A stretch of DNA of 64,000 bases from Bradyrhizobium monzae (GCF_021458635.1 NZ_JAIRDQ010000009.1:1-64000), one strand, 5' to 3'; shown: positions 35,612 through 45,061, counted from the stretch's first letter. The notes: generated from the sequence alone by a model not told the origin. Program-made: numbers and translations.

Positions 35612-36897
35612 CGGACTTCCACGACGACGAGGCGGACGATCCGCAGCACCCCGAGGAACACATTGCGCCGGTCCCCCGGATCTCGGTGCAGGCCTTTTGC
35701 GAGACCGAGCAGACGCTCGCCGCGGTGACCGCGGCCGGCCAGGACCGCCGTCTCGCCAAGGCGCATCTCACCGCCAAGAGCGGCGGCCTCGCCGCGGCGA
35801 TCGAAGTCTATGACACGATGCCGACGCCGAACGTCATCGTGATCGAGTCCGACGGCACGCGTGACATCCTCGAAGGGCTCGACGACCTCGCCGGCGTCTG
35901 CGACCCCGGCACCCGCGTGGTCGTGATCGGCAATCCCAACGACACCGCCCCCTATCGCGAGCTGGTGCGTCGCGGCGTCAACGATTACGTGGTCGGGCCG
36001 GTCGAAACCCTCGACGTCGTGCGCTCGATCTGCAGCCTGTTCTCGGCGTCCGAGGCCATCATCACCGGCCGCGTCATCGCGGTGGTCGGCGCCAAGGGCG
36101 GCGTCGGCGCCTCCACCGTCGCGCATAACGTGGCCTGGACCATCGCGCGCGACCTCGCGCTCGATTCCGTCGTGATCGATCTCGATCTCGCCTTCGGCAC
36201 CGCCGGCCTCGACTACAACCAGGACCCGGCGCAGGGCATCGCCAACGCGGTGCTGTCGCAGGACCGGCCGGACACCGCGCTGATGGAGCGCCTGCTCGCC
36301 AAATGCACCGAACGCCTCAGCCTGCTTGCTGCACCCGCCACCCTTGATCGCGTCTATGATTTCGGCGCGGAAGCCTTCGATGCGATCTTCGACACGCTGC
36401 GCATGACCACGCCCTGCATCGTGCTCGACGTGCCGCATCAATGGTCGGCCTGGACCAAGCGCGCGCTGGTCAACGCCGACGACATCGTCATCGTGACCGA
36501 GCCGGATCTCGCGAACCTGCGCAACACCAAGAACATGCTGACCGTGCTCAAGGCGGCGCGGCCGAACGACCGGCCGCCGCTCTACTGCATCAACCAGGTC
36601 GGCATGCACAAGCGCGCCGAGATCGACGTCAAATCGTTCGCCAAGACCATGGAGAGCCAGCCGCTCGCGGTGATCCCGTTCGATTCAAAGCTGTTCTCGA
36701 CCGCCGCGAACAACGGCCAGATGATCGCCGAGGTCTCCAAGAGCCACCGCACCACCGAGCTGTTCCAGAACATGGCCAACCGCCTCGCTGGACGCGGCGA
36801 GGTGAAGAAGCCGAAGCGTTCGCTGCTCGGACCGCTCTTGAAGAAGCTGAAGGGCAGGACCGGACGCGCACACGCTCCGCATCGCAAGGCGTCGTAA
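35608..36897 (+). CDS. cpaE: CpaE family pilus ATPase-like protein (MinD/ParA fold)
   Basis: A 429-residue cytoplasmic protein with a receiver-like N-domain (about 25-145; VVVIGNPNDTAPYRELVRRG, no clear phosphorylation triad) and a MinD/ParA-type domain with the deviant Walker A KGGVGAST (163-170). CpaE positions the Flp/Tad machine at the pole in Caulobacter. C-terminus is basic (KKLKGRTGRAHAPHRK), compatible with membrane contact. Next in the usual order would be cpaF and tadB/tadC, but here a convergent gene follows. Confidence 0.94.
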   Translation: MTDFHDDEADDPQHPEEHIAPVPRISVQAFCETEQTLAAVTAAGQDRRLAKAHLTAKSGGLAAAIEVYDTMPTPNVIVIESDGTRDILEGLDDLAGVCDPGTRVVVIGNPNDTAPYRELVRRGVNDYVVGPVETLDVVRSICSLFSASEAIITGRVIAVVGAKGGVGASTVAHNVAWTIARDLALDSVVIDLDLAFGTAGLDYNQDPAQGIANAVLSQDRPDTALMERLLAKCTERLSLLAAPATLDRVYDFGAEAFDAIFDTLRMTTPCIVLDVPHQWSAWTKRALVNADDIVIVTEPDLANLRNTKNMLTVLKAARPNDRPPLYCINQVGMHKRAEIDVKSFAKTMESQPLAVIPFDSKLFSTAANNGQMIAEVSKSHRTTELFQNMANRLAGRGEVKKPKRSLLGPLLKKLKGRTGRAHAPHRKAS

Positions 36898-36941
36898 CGC
36901 GAGCGCGTTTTCGCGCGAGCGGGACTCTCAGCAGCGGCGGA

Positions 36942-37724
36942 TTACTTCTCCGCCCGCTGCTGCTGCTTCTTCGACAGCAGCTGGCGCAGCGCCGTGACCT
37001 TTGCCGCCGCCTGATCCGGCGGCAGATCGGCCTTCACGATGGTCTCGGCCTCGGCCTCGCGGCCCTGCAATCCCAGCACGAGCGCAAAATTGGCGCGGAC
37101 CCGCGCATCGTTTTGATTGCGCTGATAAGCGCGGCCGAGCACCTGTTCGGCCTTCGCCAGATTGTTTTGCAGCATGTAGGATAGGCCCAGATTGGACAGC
37201 ACGGTCGGCTCGTGTGGCACGATCTTCAGCGCGGCGGCATAATATTGCTGCGCTTCCTCGTTGCGGCCGAGCTGATCGAGCGCCGCGCCCTGCGCCGACA
37301 GGATGCGCCAGTCCGGATCCTCGGGCGTGTGCGCACGGCCGAGCACATCGAAAGCCTGCTGGAAATTGCCATTGTCGGCGAGCGCGCGGCCATAGCCGGC
37401 GAGCAGCGCCTTATTGCTGGGATGGGCGAGCACGGCCTGCTCCATCACCGCGACCGCCTGGGCGCGCTGACCGGTCTCGCGCAATGCCATGCCGTAGTCG
37501 AGCGCGATTTTGGCGTCGCTGGGCTTGGCGCGATAGCGCTCGCGCAAGCCATTCATGTCAGGCTTGGCGTCCGCCGTAGTGGCAGGCTCCGACTTGCCAC
37601 CGACGCCAAGCGCGCCGGTCACATCCTCCAGGCTCGTGGTCTGGCAGCCACCGAGGGCAAGCAGCAGAAGCGCGGGAAGCAGGAATCTCGCCGGGGGAGA
37701 GGCAAGGCACGAACGCTTGGACAT
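36942..37724 (-). CDS. TadD-like tetratricopeptide lipoprotein
   Basis: A 260-residue lipoprotein (lipobox LALGGC, Cys27) with about four to five TPR units between residues 70 and 230 (for example AKIALDYGMALRETGQRAQA, ALLAGYGRALADNGNFQQAF, TVLSNLGLSYMLQNNLAKAE). It resembles TadD, the outer-membrane pilotin-like protein of Tad systems, and stands next to cpaBCDE but in the opposite direction, converging on cpaE with a 44-bp gap. Homology to TadD is inferred from the combination of lipobox, TPRs and context. Confidence 0.8.
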   Translation of the reverse strand: MSKRSCLASPPARFLLPALLLLALGGCQTTSLEDVTGALGVGGKSEPATTADAKPDMNGLRERYRAKPSDAKIALDYGMALRETGQRAQAVAVMEQAVLAHPSNKALLAGYGRALADNGNFQQAFDVLGRAHTPEDPDWRILSAQGAALDQLGRNEEAQQYYAAALKIVPHEPTVLSNLGLSYMLQNNLAKAEQVLGRAYQRNQNDARVRANFALVLGLQGREAEAETIVKADLPPDQAAAKVTALRQLLSKKQQQRAEK

Positions 37725-37807
37725 ACTCTGATCACCGCCGGCGGACTGATCAGAGATGCTTTGCCGATTAACGCTAAATTCCCGTTAAGGACGCGTGCCT
37801 GTTGGGC

Positions 37808-38053
37808 TTAATCGGTGAATTCCGCACCGAATTCGCAACCGATGCGCCAGCGCAGGCGGCATTGGCGGGAATAGTCGGGTGCGAAAATGATGGTGAATTG
37901 CGGCGGCACTTCCAGGAATTCGGCCACGACCTTCACGCCGCCATCCGAGATATCCGTGATCGTGCAGTCCCGCGGCAGCGAGCCAGCACCAAGATGGATC
38001 TTGGCGAGCCGCGTGCACACCCGACGTTCGCTTCTGCGGCGATTTGCAAGCAT
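37808..38053 (-). CDS. PilZ-domain protein
   Basis: An 81-residue single-domain protein with the two c-di-GMP-binding elements of PilZ: the arginine switch RRRSERR near the N-terminus and DISDGGVKV (D/N-x-S-x-x-G) near residues 34-42. ATG 38053 begins directly before the arginine box. Located between the pilus locus and comM, so a c-di-GMP control of pilus or surface behaviour is plausible but not shown. Confidence 0.82.
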   Translation of the reverse strand: MLANRRRSERRVCTRLAKIHLGAGSLPRDCTITDISDGGVKVVAEFLEVPPQFTIIFAPDYSRQCRLRWRIGCEFGAEFTD

Positions 38054-38271
38054 TTGAATTGTTCACCCGTTAGATCACGGCCCATCCCGCAGCCCTAGGA
38101 GTAGCGGACATTCGTTGGAATGTGCTGAGGAGAGCCGGTCGCATTCGAGGCGTAGTCTCGGGACCCCGTTTACGATTGGTTAGGTCTTCGCGGCGCCCTC
38201 GACTTTGTTCCCGTATTGTTCTTGTCAGGCCGGCCCGGCTCTGCTACCCCTAATTGTGCGAGGGGAGCAGC

Positions 38272-39810
38272 ATGGTTCAGCGGGTTTCGACAGTCGCCTT
38301 TGAGGGGATCGAGGCCCGCGCGGTCGACGTGCAGGTGCAGGTCGCGCCGGGCCTGCCGGCGTTTGCCATCGTCGGCCTTCCCGACAAGGCGGTGTCGGAG
38401 GCGCGCGAGCGGGTCCGCTCGGCGCTGATCGCCTCGGGGCTGGCGCTGCCGGCGCGGCGGATCATCGTCAATCTCGCACCGGCCGACCTGCCCAAGGAAG
38501 GCAGCCATTACGACCTGCCGATTGCGCTCGGGCTGATGGCGGCGATCGGCGCGATCCCGCCCGATGCGCTGACCGGCTTCACCGTGCTCGGCGAACTCGG
38601 CCTCGACGGCTCGATCGCGCCTGTGGCCGGCGTTCTGCCCGCCGCGATCGGCGCCAATGTGCGCGAGGAAGGCCTGATCTGCCCGGCGGCCTGCGGCTCG
38701 GAAGCGGCATGGGCGAGCCCGGATATCCAGATCGTCGCCGCGCATTCGCTGATTCAGATCGCCAACCATTTCAAGGGCACGCAAGTGCTGTCACGGCCCG
38801 TGCCGAAGGTGCACGAGGCAGCCACCTCGCCGCTCGATCTGCGCGACATCAAGGGCCAGGAGAGCGCCAAGCGCGCGCTGGAGATCGCGGCCGCGGGCGG
38901 ACATCATTTGCTGATGATCGGCGCGCCTGGTGCCGGCAAATCGATGCTGGCGGCGCGCCTGCCCTCGATCCTGCCGCCGCTGTCGCCGGGCGAGTTGCTC
39001 GAGGTCTCGATGATCGCCTCCGTCGCCGGCGAGATCGAGGGTGGCGCGTTGACATCGCGGCGGCCGTTTCGTTCGCCGCATCATTCCGCCAGCATGGCCG
39101 CGCTCACCGGCGGCGGCGCGCGCGCAAGGCCCGGCGAGATATCGCTGGCGCATCAGGGCGTGCTGTTCCTCGACGAGCTGCCCGAGTTCGATCCGCGCGT
39201 GCTGGATTCGCTGCGCCAGCCGCTGGAAAACGGCGAGGTCTCGGTCTCCCGCGCCAATCACCGCGTGACTTACCCCGCGCGCTTCATGCTGATCGCAGCG
39301 ATGAATCCGTGCCGCTGCGGCAATGCGTTCGAGCCGGGCTATGCCTGCAAGCGCGGCCGCATCGACCGCTGCGCCGGCGACTACCAGGCACGCATCTCCG
39401 GACCGCTAATGGACCGCATCGACCTGCGCATCGAGGTCCCGGCTGTAACCGCGGCCGATCTGATCCTGCCGCCGCCGGCGGAAGGCTCCGCCGAAGTCGC
39501 CGCGCGCGTGGCAGCCGCGCGCGACATCCAGCTCGCGCGCTACGCCGATGCCGGCCTGCCGCAGGTCCGCACCAATGCCGAGGCGCCGGCGTCGGTGCTG
39601 GAGGACATCGCCAAGCCGGATGCGCAGGGACAGAAGCTGCTGCGCGATGCCGCCGAGACCATGCGGCTGTCGGCGCGCGGCTATCACCGCGTGCTGCGGG
39701 TGGCGCGCACGCTCGCCGACCTCGACGGTGCCGACAGGATCGGCCGGCTGCATCTCGCCGAAGCGCTGTCCTACCGCGCACTCGCGGAGGATGTGCGCCA
39801 GATGGCCTGA
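38272..39810 (+). CDS. comM: YifB/ComM family Mg-chelatase-like AAA+ ATPase
   Basis: A 512-residue hexameric helicase-like ATPase of the ComM/YifB family, which in competent bacteria drives branch migration of incoming DNA. Seen: N-terminal Lon-like ChlI domain (GLPAFAIVGLPDKAVSEARER), Walker A GAPGAGKS (217-224), Walker B GVLFLDELPEF, the cysteine cluster CRCGNAF...CKRGRIDRC, and MDRIDLRIEVP. ATG 38272 follows GAGGGGAGCAGC. Stand-alone plus-strand gene. Confidence 0.94.
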   Translation: MVQRVSTVAFEGIEARAVDVQVQVAPGLPAFAIVGLPDKAVSEARERVRSALIASGLALPARRIIVNLAPADLPKEGSHYDLPIALGLMAAIGAIPPDALTGFTVLGELGLDGSIAPVAGVLPAAIGANVREEGLICPAACGSEAAWASPDIQIVAAHSLIQIANHFKGTQVLSRPVPKVHEAATSPLDLRDIKGQESAKRALEIAAAGGHHLLMIGAPGAGKSMLAARLPSILPPLSPGELLEVSMIASVAGEIEGGALTSRRPFRSPHHSASMAALTGGGARARPGEISLAHQGVLFLDELPEFDPRVLDSLRQPLENGEVSVSRANHRVTYPARFMLIAAMNPCRCGNAFEPGYACKRGRIDRCAGDYQARISGPLMDRIDLRIEVPAVTAADLILPPPAEGSAEVAARVAAARDIQLARYADAGLPQVRTNAEAPASVLEDIAKPDAQGQKLLRDAAETMRLSARGYHRVLRVARTLADLDGADRIGRLHLAEALSYRALAEDVRQMA

Positions 39811-39906
39811 TCATCCAGCGCATCAACCCGACGGTAACGAGTTTCCTTTACGCTCTGCAAACCATACGGCCCATCAGTTCCATTCGGGCCCGGCGAGTAG
39901 CGTGTC

Positions 39907-40377
39907 ATGTTGCGTTTCAAGATCCTGGCCTCGGTGGTTCCCCTGTTGGCGGCTGCGGTGTTCGCCCGCAACGAGATCGGATCGGTCTCGCATCCCTGCA
40001 TCGCCCTCGGCGAGACCTCGGTCGAGCTGACATCCCTGTTCTGGACGGCCGGCGTCCACGTCGCCTTCACCGAAGATCCGGAGCGGGCCACGGTGCGGGT
40101 TCAGATCACCGACGATGCCGATGCTGCTGACTTCGCAGTCGTCGACGATGGCGCAAGCGACGAGCCGGGCGCCTGCCAGGGCAATCCGTCGACCCGCCTC
40201 ATTACGATTGCCTCGCAGCCGATCGATGGCGGTCCGGTGATCTATCTCTCCACTGATGGCCCGGCTGATTACCGCATCTATGTGCGCTCGAAGACATTCT
40301 CGCAGAAGGAAGCGGCAGCCCTGATCGTCGGCGCCCGCGGCAACCGTCCGCTCCCCCTTCAGGCCGCCTCGCTCTGA
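39907..40377 (+). CDS. Small secreted protein of unknown function
   Basis: A 156-residue protein with an N-terminal hydrophobic signal (FKILASVVPLLAAAVFA). No known family was recognised. Features: acidic middle part (ITDDADAADFAVVDDGASDE), only two cysteines in the mature part (CIALG and ACQGN), which could form a disulfide bond, and YRIYVRSKTFSQKEAAAL toward the C-terminus. Stand-alone between comM and a hybrid kinase gene. Codon use matches neighbours. Confidence 0.72.
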   Translation: MLRFKILASVVPLLAAAVFARNEIGSVSHPCIALGETSVELTSLFWTAGVHVAFTEDPERATVRVQITDDADAADFAVVDDGASDEPGACQGNPSTRLITIASQPIDGGPVIYLSTDGPADYRIYVRSKTFSQKEAAALIVGARGNRPLPLQAASL

Positions 40378-40406
40378 AGCGCGATCGCCCTTCAGGTTGT
40401 TGTTTG

Positions 40407-40480
40407 AGCATGATCTCCGCGCAAACGCGTTCCGCGTTTGTCGCGAGGGAAAACCGCTACACACTTTTCCGGATCATGCT
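40407..40480. repeat. 74-bp repeat with AGCATGATC / GATCATGCT ends
   Basis: Perfect 9-bp terminal arms enclose a strong inner hairpin CAAACGCG-TTC-CGCGTTTG (40422-40440) and the word CCGCTACACACTTTTCCGG. This resembles an intergenic repeat widespread in Rhizobiales. It lies between the secreted protein and the histidine kinase. Confidence 0.8.
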
Positions 40481-40608
40481 TTAGGGCGTTAACACCTCGT
40501 CAACCCTGTTTCGAAGCCGCCGCAAAGCCTCAAGCTGTTCGCAAGGTCGGCGAGACATCGTCGCAAACGGCGGTGGCGGGTTTCGGATAAGAGTCGGGGT
40601 CGGTGGCA

Positions 40609-42834
40609 ATGGGTCGGACGTTCCGGATCAAGGTGCGCATGCGCCGCTTCAGGCGACAGCACCCCCGAATTGCCTTCGCGATCCGCTCCTTCATGATTTT
40701 CTCGGCGACGTTCGGCGGCGCCTATGGCTTCGTCACCGGCAGCCGCGCGCCGAATTCAGGCTACGATCCCAACAATTTTGCGATCGGCGCGAGCTTCCTG
40801 TTTGCGCTGGCCTGCCTTGGGTTGGCGACGCTCAGCATGCGGCTGCGTTTCATCAACAAGCGGATGAAGAAGCTCGCCGCCCACAACGAGGCGCTGATCG
40901 ATCGCAATTGGGAGCTGAAGGAAGCCGAAGAGCGCGCCCGCAGCCTGTTCGAATCGCAGAGCGACCTGATCGTGCTGCGCGACCATGAGGGTCGCATCAC
41001 TTTTGCCAACGACGCCTATTGCGCGCTAGCCGGGCAGACGCGCAGCGCGCTGGTCGGCACGCGATTCGACTTCGACGTGATGGAGCAGGGCGACAGCGCG
41101 CGCGAGAGCAACGGCACGCGCATCCACGACCAGAGGATTTCCACCCCGCTCGGCGCGCGCTGGATCGCCTGGCGCGAAGGGTTTGTGCGGCACGACGCCG
41201 GCCAGCCCGCCGAACTGCAGAGTGTCGGCCGCGACGTCACCGACCGCACCGAAAGCGAACGCGCGCTGTCGGATGCGCGCGACCAGGCCGACGCCGCCAA
41301 CCGCGCCAAATCGCGCTTCCTTGCGATGGCCTCGCACGAGATCCGCACCCCCCTGAACGGCATCATCGGCATGGGTGGGCTCCTGCTCGACACTGCGCTG
41401 ACGCCGGAGCAGACGACTTACGCCAGGGCGGTGAAAACCTCGGGCGAAGCGCTGATGGCGCTGATCGAGGAGCTGCTCGACTATTCCAAGATCGAAGCCG
41501 GCAAGCTCGATCTCGACCAGCGTCCCTTTGCGCTCTCGACCTTGATCGAGGAGGTCACGGAGCTCCTGGCGCCGCGCGCGCAGGCGAAAAACCTCGAGAT
41601 CGCGGCCTATGTCGACGAGCGCCTTCCGCTGGAAGTCGTGGGCGATGCCGCACGGCTGCGCCAAGTGCTGCTCAACCTCGCCGGCAACGCCATCAAATTC
41701 ACGGCAAGCGGCGGCGTGGCGCTGATCGTCGAGCCCGGCATCTGGCCGAACGAAATCAGCTTCCTGGTCCGCGATACCGGCATTGGCATCGCGCCCGACG
41801 CGCAGCAGCGCATCTTCCGCGAATTCGAGCAGGCCGACGACCGCGTCGCCCGCACCTATGGCGGCACCGGGCTTGGCCTCGCCATCAGCGAGCGCATCGT
41901 CAAGCGGATGGGCGGTCGGATCACCTTGGAGAGCGCCCCGGCTCAGGGCTCGACCTTCGAGGTCGCAATCCCACTCGCGCCATCGCACGGTGATGCCGGA
42001 CAAACCGCGTTTCCGAGTCCGGACCTCGCCGGCAAATCGATCCTGCTGGTGGCCGACGGCATCGAAGCGTCGCTGATCGCGCGGCGGCTGGAACGCTGGG
42101 GCGGCCAGACCTGCCTGGTCGCCGACGCAGCCGTGGCCGAGGCGCTGCTGCCGGAACGCCCATGGCATGCGGTGTTGGTCGATCGCGCCCTCGGTCCGTT
42201 AGTCACCGACCGCCTGGGCGAAGTCGCCCGCGCCCACGCGACGCAGCGGCTCGTGCTGCTGACGCCGAGCTCCCGTCATGACAAGCTTTCGCCGGCCTTC
42301 ACCGGCTTCCTGGTCAAGCCGTTGCGCGCGGCCTCCCTCGCCGCTCGTCTCGCGCTGACGCCGGAAGTCGCCTCGCCCGATCTCGCGCCCGAGCCTGTCG
42401 AGCCCGCCGCAGTCGGAACGCCCGCGAAAGGTCTTTCGATCCTCGTCGCCGAAGACAACGAGATCAACGCGCTCTTGATGCGGTCGCTCCTCACAAAGCT
42501 CGGGCACCGCGTCGTCATCGCGGTCCATGGCGAGGCCGCGCTGGAATCCTGGCTCGCGGCGAGCTCCGCCGGCACGCCCTATGATCTGGTCGTGATGGAC
42601 ATCCAGATGCCGCAGCTCGACGGCATCGAGGCAACAAAACGCATCCGCGCCCATGAAGCTTCCACGGGCGGGCGCCACACACCAATCCTCGCGCTCACGG
42701 CGAACACGCTGGTGGAAGATCGCTACGCCTGCTTCGAGGCCGGCATGAACGGATTTTTGATCAAGCCGCTCAATCGGGAGAAGCTGGACGAGGCGCTGGC
42801 CGGGCTGGCCGCGGCGCGGCAGCTGGCGGTCTGA
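40609..42834 (+). CDS. Membrane hybrid histidine kinase (PAS-HisKA-HATPase-REC-REC)
   Basis: A 741-residue hybrid sensor kinase. Two transmembrane helices (about 21-44 and 57-80) with almost no periplasmic loop, a coiled linker, PAS domain (about 107-215), HisKA with phospho-acceptor His243 in MASHEIRTPLNG, HATPase with NAIKFT, DTGIGI and GGTGLGLAIS, a first receiver-like domain near 475-585 and a second canonical receiver (Asp664 in VVMDIQMPQ, Lys in LIKPLN). The first receiver keeps an Asp and LVKPLR but has AD instead of the usual acidic pair. A GTG six bases upstream is an alternative start. No partner gene is adjacent, so the signal and output are unknown. Confidence 0.92.
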   Translation: MGRTFRIKVRMRRFRRQHPRIAFAIRSFMIFSATFGGAYGFVTGSRAPNSGYDPNNFAIGASFLFALACLGLATLSMRLRFINKRMKKLAAHNEALIDRNWELKEAEERARSLFESQSDLIVLRDHEGRITFANDAYCALAGQTRSALVGTRFDFDVMEQGDSARESNGTRIHDQRISTPLGARWIAWREGFVRHDAGQPAELQSVGRDVTDRTESERALSDARDQADAANRAKSRFLAMASHEIRTPLNGIIGMGGLLLDTALTPEQTTYARAVKTSGEALMALIEELLDYSKIEAGKLDLDQRPFALSTLIEEVTELLAPRAQAKNLEIAAYVDERLPLEVVGDAARLRQVLLNLAGNAIKFTASGGVALIVEPGIWPNEISFLVRDTGIGIAPDAQQRIFREFEQADDRVARTYGGTGLGLAISERIVKRMGGRITLESAPAQGSTFEVAIPLAPSHGDAGQTAFPSPDLAGKSILLVADGIEASLIARRLERWGGQTCLVADAAVAEALLPERPWHAVLVDRALGPLVTDRLGEVARAHATQRLVLLTPSSRHDKLSPAFTGFLVKPLRAASLAARLALTPEVASPDLAPEPVEPAAVGTPAKGLSILVAEDNEINALLMRSLLTKLGHRVVIAVHGEAALESWLAASSAGTPYDLVVMDIQMPQLDGIEATKRIRAHEASTGGRHTPILALTANTLVEDRYACFEAGMNGFLIKPLNREKLDEALAGLAAARQLAV

Positions 42835-42926
42835 TTCAGAACTTCACGGGAACCGACAATCGACGATTGAATCCGCCCGCATTGCGGGCCACCATCCTCT
42901 GGGGCATTTGCAAGAGGATTTCGCGT

Positions 42927-43556
42927 ATGAACGCGCTTTGCCGGCTCGCATTCATTGCCCTTCTCGCTGGAGCGTCCCAATCCGCCGCGGCTGATCCGGC
43001 GCAGCTCATCGCGTCGCTCAAGCAAGGTGGCTACGTCCTGGTTTTCCGGCACACCGCGACCGATGACAGTCAAAAGGACGTCTACCCTTTCAAGTTCGAC
43101 GACATGAGCGCTCAGCGTCAGCTCAGTGAAAAGGGCCGGGACATGGCGCGCCAGATCGGCGCCGCGGTCAAGACATTCGCGATACCGATCGGCGATGTCT
43201 TCACGAGCCGGCTGAATCGCGCGGTCGAAGCCGGCAAGCTTATCTCCGGCCGCGACGTCCAACCCGTCGATGCGTTGACGGACAGCAGCAACGCCAGCGC
43301 CTCGGGGATGGCAAACCCGGCCGGTGCAAATGCAAAGGCCGGACAGGCCATGCGTCAGCTCGTCGATGCGCCTCCGAAGCCAGGCACGAACACGGTCCTG
43401 GTCACCCACAAGACCAACTTCGCCGATGCCTTCGGCAAGGACGCTGGGGACGTGCAGGAAGGGGAGGCCTTCATTTATCAGGCCAAAGGCTCTGGTGCCG
43501 CGATCTTTGCGGGGCGTCTCAAGCCTGTGGATTGGACCATGAAGACCGGCAGGTGA
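42927..43556 (+). CDS. Periplasmic histidine-phosphatase family protein
   Basis: A 209-residue protein with a Sec signal (LCRLAFIALLAGASQSAAA) and a histidine-phosphatase core: VLVFRHTATDDSQ contains the RH catalytic motif (the following G of RHG is T), DVFTSRLNRAVEAG is the phosphate-pocket arginine segment, and TVLVTHKTNF replaces the second catalytic histidine motif. Substrate unknown. A longer frame upstream exists, but ATG 42927 starts at the signal peptide and follows AAGAGGATTTCGCGT. It trails the histidine kinase by 92 bp; any link is unproven. Confidence 0.85.
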   Translation: MNALCRLAFIALLAGASQSAAADPAQLIASLKQGGYVLVFRHTATDDSQKDVYPFKFDDMSAQRQLSEKGRDMARQIGAAVKTFAIPIGDVFTSRLNRAVEAGKLISGRDVQPVDALTDSSNASASGMANPAGANAKAGQAMRQLVDAPPKPGTNTVLVTHKTNFADAFGKDAGDVQEGEAFIYQAKGSGAAIFAGRLKPVDWTMKTGR

Positions 43557-43655
43557 GTCACGTGCCGGCGATGCGCATCAACGAGGGTTGCGGCCTACGC
43601 GGCGTAAGCAACAAAACGCTGCGCGGCAGCTGGCGGTGTAGGAAGTTCTCTCCTC

Positions 43656-43742
43656 CGTCATTGCGAGGAGTCCTTGCGACGAAGCAATCCAGAATCCCTC
43701 CGCGGAAAGACTCTGGATTGCTTCGCTACGCTCGCAATGACG
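43656..43742. repeat. 87-bp dispersed palindromic repeat, copy 2
   Basis: Same length and layout as 4781-4867 and 63548-63634: outer arms CGTCATTGCGAGG / CTCGCAATGACG, inner arms GAAGCAATCCAGA / TCTGGATTGCTTC. Lies in the convergent gap between the histidine phosphatase and coaA. Confidence 0.9.
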
Positions 43743-43757
43743 GGGAGACCCCGCGGA

Positions 43758-44714
43758 CTACAGCCTTCGCAGCGCCACGCTCTCCACCGCATGATCCGCG
43801 GCCTTCTTCAGGATCAGCGTCGCACGCGGGCGGGTCGGCAAAATGTTGTCCTCGAGGTTGGCGAGGTTGGTGCGCTCCCAGATCGCGGTGGCCGTGGCGG
43901 TGGCCTCCTCGTCCGACAGCAGCGCATAGCGGTTGAAATAGGATTTTGGATTGGTGAACGCGGTGTCGCGCAGCGCCAGGAAGCGCTTGATGTACCAGCG
44001 CCGCAGCGCCGCCTCGTCGGCGTCGATATAGACCGAGAAATCGAAGAAGTCGGAAACCACCGGCACCGCCTTGCCGTCGCGCGGCAGCTTGCCGGTCTGC
44101 AGCACGTTGACGCCCTCGACGATCAAAATGTCGGGCTGGTCGACCTCGGCCCATTCGTTCGGCACGATGTCGTAGGTCAAATGCGAATAGACCGGCGAGC
44201 GCACATGGCGGCGGCCCGCCTTGATGTCGGAGAGGAAGTTGAGCAGCAGCGGCAGGTCGTAGCTCTCCGGAAAGCCCTTCTTCTGCAAAATGCCTTGCTG
44301 CTCGAGCAGGGCCTTCGGGTAGAGGAATCCGTCGGTGGTGATCAGCTCGACTTTCGGACGCGGCGACCAGCGCGCCAGCAGCGCCTGAAGCACACGGGCC
44401 GTGGTGGACTTTCCAACCGCGACCGAGCCGGCAACGCCGATGATGTATGGGACTTTGCGATCACGGATATTGAGGAACTGGCGCTCGGCGTAATACAGGC
44501 GCTGCATCGCATCGACATAGATCGAGAGCAGGCGCGACAGCGGCAGGTAAATGTCCTCGACTTCCTTGAGATCGAGGCGGTCGTGCAGCGAACGCAACCG
44601 GTCGAACTCGCCCGGCTCCAGCGTCATCGGCGTATCGTCGCGCAACCGCGCCCACTCTTCGCGCGTATAGACGCGGTACGGATTATACTGCTGCTCGGGT
44701 GCGCGGATATCCAT
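43758..44714 (-). CDS. coaA: Type I pantothenate kinase
   Basis: A 318-residue P-loop kinase making 4'-phosphopantothenate, the first and regulated step of CoA synthesis. Seen: NPYRVYTREEWARLR start, Walker A GSVAVGKS (96-103), TTDGFLYP, GFPESYDLP with substrate-contacting residues, and ILIVEGVNVLQ. Normal length. 26 bp downstream of hisE on the same strand, the usual rhizobial order. Confidence 0.97.
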   Translation of the reverse strand: MDIRAPEQQYNPYRVYTREEWARLRDDTPMTLEPGEFDRLRSLHDRLDLKEVEDIYLPLSRLLSIYVDAMQRLYYAERQFLNIRDRKVPYIIGVAGSVAVGKSTTARVLQALLARWSPRPKVELITTDGFLYPKALLEQQGILQKKGFPESYDLPLLLNFLSDIKAGRRHVRSPVYSHLTYDIVPNEWAEVDQPDILIVEGVNVLQTGKLPRDGKAVPVVSDFFDFSVYIDADEAALRRWYIKRFLALRDTAFTNPKSYFNRYALLSDEEATATATAIWERTNLANLEDNILPTRPRATLILKKAADHAVESVALRRL

Positions 44715-44740
44715 GACGCGACCTTCTCCGTTGGGATCTA

Positions 44741-45061
44741 CTAGCCCTTACGCGAAGCCTTCTCTTCCAGCCCGGACATATTCGTCCGCTTGTCCAGCGT
44801 GGCTTCGACCTCTTCCAGCTTTATCCCGCGCGCCTTGAGCAGCACAAGGAAGTGATAGAGCAGGTCTGCGCTCTCGGCGATCAGATGATCGCGATCGTTT
44901 TCGACTGCTGCGATTACGGTTTCGACTGCTTCCTCACCGAACTTCTTGGCGCAATGTTCGGCGCCCTTGTCGAGCAGCTTGCGGGTATAGGAGCCCTCGC
45001 CACCAGAGGCCGCGCGGGCGTCGATGGTGACGGCGAGATCGTGGATCGTGAAACGCGGCAT
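44741..45061 (-). CDS. hisE: Phosphoribosyl-ATP pyrophosphatase
   Basis: A 106-residue alpha-helical MazG-like enzyme for the second step of histidine synthesis. Seen: GEGSYTRKLLDKGAEHCAKKFGEEAVETV, here broken into conserved blocks KLLDKG and KKFGEEAVET, and ESADLLYHFLVLL. ATG 45061 is chosen; a longer frame upstream lacks homology. Follows hisF by 78 bp. Confidence 0.96.
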   Translation of the reverse strand: MPRFTIHDLAVTIDARAASGGEGSYTRKLLDKGAEHCAKKFGEEAVETVIAAVENDRDHLIAESADLLYHFLVLLKARGIKLEEVEATLDKRTNMSGLEEKASRKG

